Shown here: positions 61,853-64,000 of the stretch, piece after piece
Layout of the letters: every line of letters begins with the position of its first letter
How positions within the stretch are numbered: the first letter of the stretch is position 1
Assembly (NCBI RefSeq): GCF_026191355.1
Contig: NZ_JAPHOQ010000003.1
Coordinates: forward strand, 62,001-126,000
Direction of reading: 5' to 3'
Source: Legionella sheltonii
Lineage (GTDB): Bacteria; Pseudomonadota; Gammaproteobacteria; Legionellales; Legionellaceae
DNA length: 64,000 nt
Position numbers and translations under genes: made by a program
The notes under the pieces: generated by a model
Database searches by the model: none
Told to the model about the DNA's origin: nothing
The model's input: the letters and a program-made list of their open reading frames with translations, nothing else

Positions 61853-63175
61853 CTAGGAATCAGAATGTTCCTCTGTAAAGGCCTTAATTTCTGGAATAAT
61901 AATGTTGCGGAATTTTTTGCCGTTGAATAATCCATAATGACCTACGCCTTCAGCAAGGAAATATTTTTTCATGGAATCTGGTAAGTTTTTGCATAAGCTG
62001 AGCACCGATTTTGTTTGTCCTACGCCCGTGATGTCATCTCGTTCACCTTCAATTGCCAGAATAGAAGTATTCTTTATGTCCTGTAAACGCACATTATGTC
62101 CGCGCGATTTGTAGCGTCCAGTAGTTAATAGTTTTTCTTGAAAAACTGTATTGATTGTTTGCATGTAAAATTCGGCGGTCAGATCCATAGTTGAAAAATA
62201 TTCAAGGTAGAACTTGATTATCTTGAAGGCTGCTTCTTTTTGGTTGTCTGCATATCGATCGACTGCTTTTTGCAGTGATTCCATATGACGCTGAAAATTC
62301 ATGCTCATAAAACCCGCAAGTTGCATAAATCCAGGATATACAAGACGCATTGCACCTGGAAAACGAGAGGGCACAATCGAGATGACATTTTGTTGAAACC
62401 AATCGTCTCCTCTGGAAGAAGCTAATTCATTGACCGAAGTAGGTGATTGGCTCGTATCAATAGGTCCCCCGAGCAATATTGCTGTGCGAGGCAGGTTGGG
62501 TGAATTATTGGTGGACATTAGAGCAACGGCAGCTAAAACCGGTACCGTCGGCTGACAAACTGCCATGACGTTTAAATTGGGTGCAAGTAAATTTAAATAG
62601 GAAATAATGTAATCAATGAAATCATCCAAATCAAACGATCCTTCAATTAAGGGCACATCACGAGCATTTTTCCAGTCAGTAATATAGACATCGTACATAG
62701 GAAGTAAATTTTTAACGGTATCTCGCAACAAGGTTGCATAGTGTCCGGACATTGGTGCGACGACGAGTAATTTGGGTAAATCCAAGTGTTCCGCATTTAC
62801 TTTTTTAAAACGAATTAGGTTGCAAAAACTTTTTTTATTAATAATTTCTTCTTGGACATCGTAATATTCATCATGGATTTTCACTTCATTAATATCAAAT
62901 TGGGGTTTATCGTAAACATTCGTAATAATATGAAATACATAGGAGTAACCGGATAACCTACGAAAATGACCTGAAGATGAATCCAATATTTTTTTCAACA
63001 CCTCTTGTCCTTCATTGGGCATATAAGGAATGTTAACGGGCAAATTAATATTGTCAGAAATTCTGCGAAGACGTTTCGCCATATGGTCAAAATAATCGGA
63101 GTAAGGCTGAAGCAAACGCATATTAAAATCATAGATATTGTAAAGATAACGATTATCAAGAGGGTGAAAATGCAT
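61853..63175 (-). CDS. phaZ: Intracellular polyhydroxyalkanoate (PHB) depolymerase
   Basis: The 440-residue enzyme has no signal peptide. It has alpha/beta-hydrolase features: LLVVAPMSGHYATLLRDTV, then VYITDWKNARDVPL and the nucleophile Cys207 in MAVCQPTVPVLAA. A Cys nucleophile in place of Ser is typical of intracellular PhaZ. Asp in AIEGERDDITG and His in GVGHYGLFNGKK complete a plausible triad. It breaks down stored PHB granules during starvation, which Legionella builds as its energy reserve. A GAGGC site precedes the ATG. Confidence 0.93.
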   Translation of the reverse strand: MHFHPLDNRYLYNIYDFNMRLLQPYSDYFDHMAKRLRRISDNINLPVNIPYMPNEGQEVLKKILDSSSGHFRRLSGYSYVFHIITNVYDKPQFDINEVKIHDEYYDVQEEIINKKSFCNLIRFKKVNAEHLDLPKLLVVAPMSGHYATLLRDTVKNLLPMYDVYITDWKNARDVPLIEGSFDLDDFIDYIISYLNLLAPNLNVMAVCQPTVPVLAAVALMSTNNSPNLPRTAILLGGPIDTSQSPTSVNELASSRGDDWFQQNVISIVPSRFPGAMRLVYPGFMQLAGFMSMNFQRHMESLQKAVDRYADNQKEAAFKIIKFYLEYFSTMDLTAEFYMQTINTVFQEKLLTTGRYKSRGHNVRLQDIKNTSILAIEGERDDITGVGQTKSVLSLCKNLPDSMKKYFLAEGVGHYGLFNGKKFRNIIIPEIKAFTEEHSDS

Positions 63176-63357
63176 AGAAGTGCCTCACATATTTTAGAAA
63201 GATGCGAAAAAATGGTGCATCACAATATTAAATTAATACACACAAAATTCTAAAATAGCAAATTCCAATTGAGTGGATTGGTGATATAGGCGCGGTTTTT
63301 TGGACGAAAAAAGGTAATTTTTAAGAGCTATTCTTCTAAGTAACAGAGGAGAATAGA

Positions 63358-63651
63358 ATGAGCAAAAAAAGAAACTATTACACGGCATCAAAAAAATCAA
63401 AGATAGCAGTTGCGGCAATTGAAGGAAAATTGACTCAGGCTCAACTGACCAGCGAATACGGTGTGCATCCTACCCAAATTAAAGCATGGAAGCAAACAGC
63501 ATTGCAGGCTATTTCAGATGCTTTTTCCAATTCTCATGATAAGGATAAAAAAGAGCAAGCCGAGCTTGTTGGTGCTTTGTATGAGGAAATTGGTCGACTT
63601 CAAGCCCAATTATCATGGTTAAAAAAAAAGACTGCCACTGAGCTTGGATGA
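63358..63651 (+). CDS. IS3-family transposase OrfA
   Basis: The 97-residue protein starts MSKKRNYYTASKKSKIAVAA and contains an HTH of the IS3 OrfA type (LTQAQLTSEYGVHPTQIKAWK), followed by a leucine-zipper-like helix (ELVGALYEEIGRLQAQLSWLKK). It binds the insertion sequence ends. The A9 run at its end is a possible slippery site, and its stop overlaps the OrfB frame. A GAGGAGAATAG ribosome site lies just before the ATG. Confidence 0.9.
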   Translation: MSKKRNYYTASKKSKIAVAAIEGKLTQAQLTSEYGVHPTQIKAWKQTALQAISDAFSNSHDKDKKEQAELVGALYEEIGRLQAQLSWLKKKTATELG

Positions 63652-64000
63652 AAAGCGTAAGCTGATTGATAGCAACGCTGAAATATCAATCCGAGAACAA
63701 TGCATGCTACTCGGATTGAGTATTTCCAGTTATTATTACAAAGCGTCTCCTATATCAGCAGAGGACGAGCGGCTCATGGCGCTGTTAGACGAGCATTATC
63801 TCCAGTATCCATGTGAAGGTAAAGTGAAGCGCGCACAATGGTTGTCCCTTGAAGTTGGCTATCCTGTTGGTAAACGACGCATCAAGAGACTCATGGAGGC
63901 TATGGGATTAGAAACCGTCTACCCAAAGCCAAATACAAGCGTTCCCAATAAAGAGCACACCGTGTACCCCTATCTATTACGTGACATCGATATCACTAAG
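63644..64000 (+). CDS. IS3-family transposase OrfB, C-terminus outside the window
   Basis: Translation from TTG 63644 gives LDEKRKLIDSNAEISIREQC, then LGLSISSYYYKASP, an HTH_21-type region (LEVGYPVGKRRIKRLMEAMG) and YPKPNTSVPN...YLLRDIDITK, the stretch before the DDE catalytic core, which lies outside the window. The frame is one base ahead of OrfA, so expression would need a +1 (or -2) shift at the A-run or separate initiation; that differs from the -1 shift usual for this family. Confidence 0.85.
   Translation, partial: MDEKRKLIDSNAEISIREQCMLLGLSISSYYYKASPISAEDERLMALLDEHYLQYPCEGKVKRAQWLSLEVGYPVGKRRIKRLMEAMGLETVYPKPNTSVPNKEHTVYPYLLRDIDITK

Larger units (their letters stand above)
63280..64000 (+). 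mobile_element. IS3-family insertion sequence, left part (right end outside the window)
   Basis: OrfA and the first part of OrfB are present in the usual order. The left end must lie between the PHB depolymerase start and OrfA, near 63280-63310 (ggtgatataggcgcggttttttggacg), but I cannot fix the terminal inverted repeat without the right end. It sits just upstream of the PhaZ gene and may have altered its promoter. Confidence 0.75.

Noticed and set aside
1..64000. tRNA, rRNA, integrase or prophage genes
   Set aside because: I read the intergenic regions and saw no such feature; small RNAs cannot be excluded by eye.

Overview
The window reads as chromosome of a Legionella-type gammaproteobacterium, probably not L. 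pneumophila itself. It is AT-rich and holds genes typical of that genus: a sphingosine-1-phosphate lyase of the Dot/Icm-effector type, two secreted GH18 chitinases, an intracellular PHB depolymerase, and several large proteins without clear family that look like effectors. The genus assignment is inference from gene content; no rRNA or tRNA gene was found.

Region 1 (1-11048, all minus strand) is a complete [NiFe]-hydrogenase locus. Transcription runs from a NicO-type nickel transporter through hypA, hypB, hypF, hypC, hypD and hypE to the four structural genes hydB-hydG-hydD-hydA and a maturation protease cut by the window edge. The four-subunit layout is that of group 3b, the soluble NAD(P)-linked sulfhydrogenase type. 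Most junctions overlap by 1-8 bases, and two palindromic repeats are inserted at hypF/hypC and hypE/hydB.

Region 2 (11193-24715) holds a multidomain chitinase, a YHS protein, an AidB-like acyl-CoA dehydrogenase, a FadL porin with a GDSL lipase as a two-gene unit, the sphingosine-1-phosphate lyase, a bestrophin-like channel, small membrane and secreted proteins, and a secreted alpha/beta hydrolase. Together these suggest handling of lipid and chitin from host or environment.

Region 3 (24901-29633) is a 1405-residue protein with a zeta-toxin-like P-loop kinase domain and a possible ADP-ribosyltransferase-like segment, followed by a small downstream gene. It is the strongest new effector or toxin candidate.

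Region 4 (29843-38848) is a stress and metal-efflux block: UspA, a SixA-like phosphatase, a sulfide:quinone reductase remnant, DUF2892, an RND pump with a TolC partner but no visible periplasmic adaptor, DUF302, and a P1B-type ATPase with TPCP and QExxDxxxxxNAL motifs.

Region 5 (38991-46876) has a second chitinase, an MFS transporter overlapping a LuxR-type regulator, three genes of unknown function (one with a possible Cys/His protease-like arrangement), and a lysine/ornithine/arginine decarboxylase.

Region 6 (47195-56775) is dominated by one 8.75-kb gene for a fatty-acyl-AMP-ligase/PKS/NRPS hybrid with order FAAL-ACP-KS-AT-KR-ACP-C-C. It has no NRPS adenylation domain and no thioesterase. 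A HAD phosphatase gene converges on it and shares a CTAG stop palindrome. This looks like an uncharacterised lipid-derived natural-product pathway.

Region 7 (57222-64000) carries a possible effector, a small secreted Cys/His-rich protein, a methyl-accepting chemotaxis protein, an HdeD-like membrane protein, the PHB depolymerase, and the left part of an IS3-family insertion sequence that runs off the window.
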